DNA of 5,195 nt, taken from positions 1 to 5,195 of the forward strand of contig CBFCWF010000263.1 in the NCBI GenBank assembly GCA_965601425.1, written 5' to 3'. Origin of the DNA: Thiosocius sp965601425 (GTDB lineage Bacteria; Pseudomonadota; Gammaproteobacteria; Chromatiales; Chromatiaceae). Shown in pieces: positions 4,610 to 5,195 of this stretch. The notes beneath the pieces are model-generated. The model saw only the letters and a program-made list of their open reading frames with translations. It made no database searches and had not been told where the DNA came from. Within the stretch, counting starts at the first letter, position 1. Each line of letters starts with the position of its first letter. The position numbers and the translations under genes are program-made.

Positions 4610-5195
4610 ATGTTCAATCGTAAATCCACAAGCCTGGCCTGCACATGTTTGGTGCTGCTGGCAGGCACTGTCGATGCGCGTACCGTGTTGCAGAACAAGG
4701 GGTCGGACACCCTGGTCAACGTGGCACAGGCCTGGGCTGAGGCCTATCCGACCGTCAATCCCGACGTGGCCGTGGCCGTTTCGGGCGGCGGTTCCGGCAC
4801 CGGCATCGCCGCTATGATCAACGGCACCGTGGATATCGCCAATGCCAGTCGCAGCATGAAGGAAAAGGAAAAGAAGCTGGCCGAGAAGAATGGCCAGAAC
4901 CCCGTCGAGCACGTGGTCGGTTACGACGCCTTGGCGGTCTTCATCCACAAGGACAACCCGGCGAATAAGATGTCCTACGAACAGCTGAAGGACATCTATG
5001 CCCGTGGCCAGAAAGTCAAGAAGTGGTCGGACATGGGCATTACGGTGCCCGGCTGCGACAGCGACGAGATCGTCGTGGTCAACCGCCAGAACAACTCCGG
5101 CACCTATGCCTACTTTAAGAAGGAGGTCCTCGGCAAGAAGAGCAAGTTTCGCCAGGGGACGCTGGACATGCACGGCTCCAAGGATGTCGTCGACC
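4610..5195 (+). CDS. pstS: Phosphate ABC transporter substrate-binding protein, PstS family (3' end outside window)
   Basis: The first 195 codons are visible; the family is usually about 320-350 aa, so a little over half is present. The protein binds inorganic phosphate in the periplasm and hands it to the PstCAB importer. Residues 1-23 form a Sec signal peptide: basic start, hydrophobic core, then 'VDA' before the probable cut. C11 lies too early for a convincing lipobox. Phosphate-site motifs follow in order: 'GSDT' (31-34), 'SGGGSGTG' (58-65), 'DIANASR' (75-81) and 'R...SGT' (R159, S163-T165), the last with the same spacing as the phosphate-binding Arg-Ser-Gly-Thr of E. coli PstS. 'PVEHVVGYDALAVF' (98-111) and 'QLKDIY' (125-130) are further family signatures. 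Start is ATG 4610 with a strong Shine-Dalgarno. It is divergent from the usp/Na-Pi unit and preceded by a Pho-box array, so induction in phosphate starvation is expected. pstC, pstA and pstB may follow outside the window. Alternative: a PstS-like paralogue (e.g. SphX type), which needs the C-terminus. Confidence 0.93.
   Translation, partial: MFNRKSTSLACTCLVLLAGTVDARTVLQNKGSDTLVNVAQAWAEAYPTVNPDVAVAVSGGGSGTGIAAMINGTVDIANASRSMKEKEKKLAEKNGQNPVEHVVGYDALAVFIHKDNPANKMSYEQLKDIYARGQKVKKWSDMGITVPGCDSDEIVVVNRQNNSGTYAYFKKEVLGKKSKFRQGTLDMHGSKDVVD

Noticed and set aside
4254..4817. A 187-codon + strand frame across the intergenic region and the start of pstS
   Set aside because: No Shine-Dalgarno, biased composition, runs through the Pho boxes and overlaps pstS in another frame.
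4514..5173. A 219-codon - strand frame antisense to pstS
   Set aside because: Mirror of the pstS codon pattern; the + strand frame carries the signal peptide and phosphate-binding motifs.
1..5195. CRISPR arrays, tRNA/rRNA genes, insertion sequences or phage attachment sites
   Set aside because: No regularly spaced repeats of CRISPR size, no cloverleaf or rRNA-like sequence, and no transposase or terminal inverted repeats were seen.

Overview
The window looks like chromosomal DNA of a GC-rich proteobacterium, most likely a gammaproteobacterium. The grounds are high GC with strong third-position GC, ordinary Shine-Dalgarno sites, a PhoB-type box architecture and bacterial-type PstS and Na/Pi-cotransporter proteins. 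I cannot name a genus. Two of the genes belong to families best known from archaea.

Layout. (1) At the left edge is the 3' end of a + strand gene resembling the C-terminus of 2-phosphoglycerate kinase. (2) Directly after its stop is a good intrinsic-terminator-like hairpin with a T-rich tail, squeezed into the 45-nt gap before the next gene. (3) A complete + strand gene at 234-1508 encodes an archaeal-type (ApgM-like, alkaline phosphatase superfamily) 2,3-bisphosphoglycerate-independent phosphoglycerate mutase homologue. It appears to carry Thr where the catalytic Ser is usual. (4) After a convergent 130-nt gap come two - strand genes: a UspA-family universal stress protein with a complete ATP-binding motif, and downstream of it a fused Na/Pi cotransporter-PhoU protein. 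The two are joined by a TGATG stop/start overlap. (5) A 518-nt divergent intergenic region carries a near-perfect Pho box at 4290-4307, embedded in a plausible leftward promoter. It also carries an AT-rich array of 11-bp-spaced, Pho-box-like repeats at 4451-4490 just before pstS, plus several small inverted repeats. (6) At the right edge is the first 195 codons of a periplasmic phosphate-binding protein (PstS family).

The common theme is phosphate: high-affinity uptake (PstS), low-affinity Na-coupled transport with a PhoU-like domain, PhoB-type operator sequences, and two enzymes acting on 2-/2,3-phosphoglycerates. Phosphate-starvation control of both divergent transcripts is a reasonable inference from the boxes. 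A functional link of the phosphoglycerate enzymes to phosphate storage or homeostasis is suggested only by proximity and is speculative.
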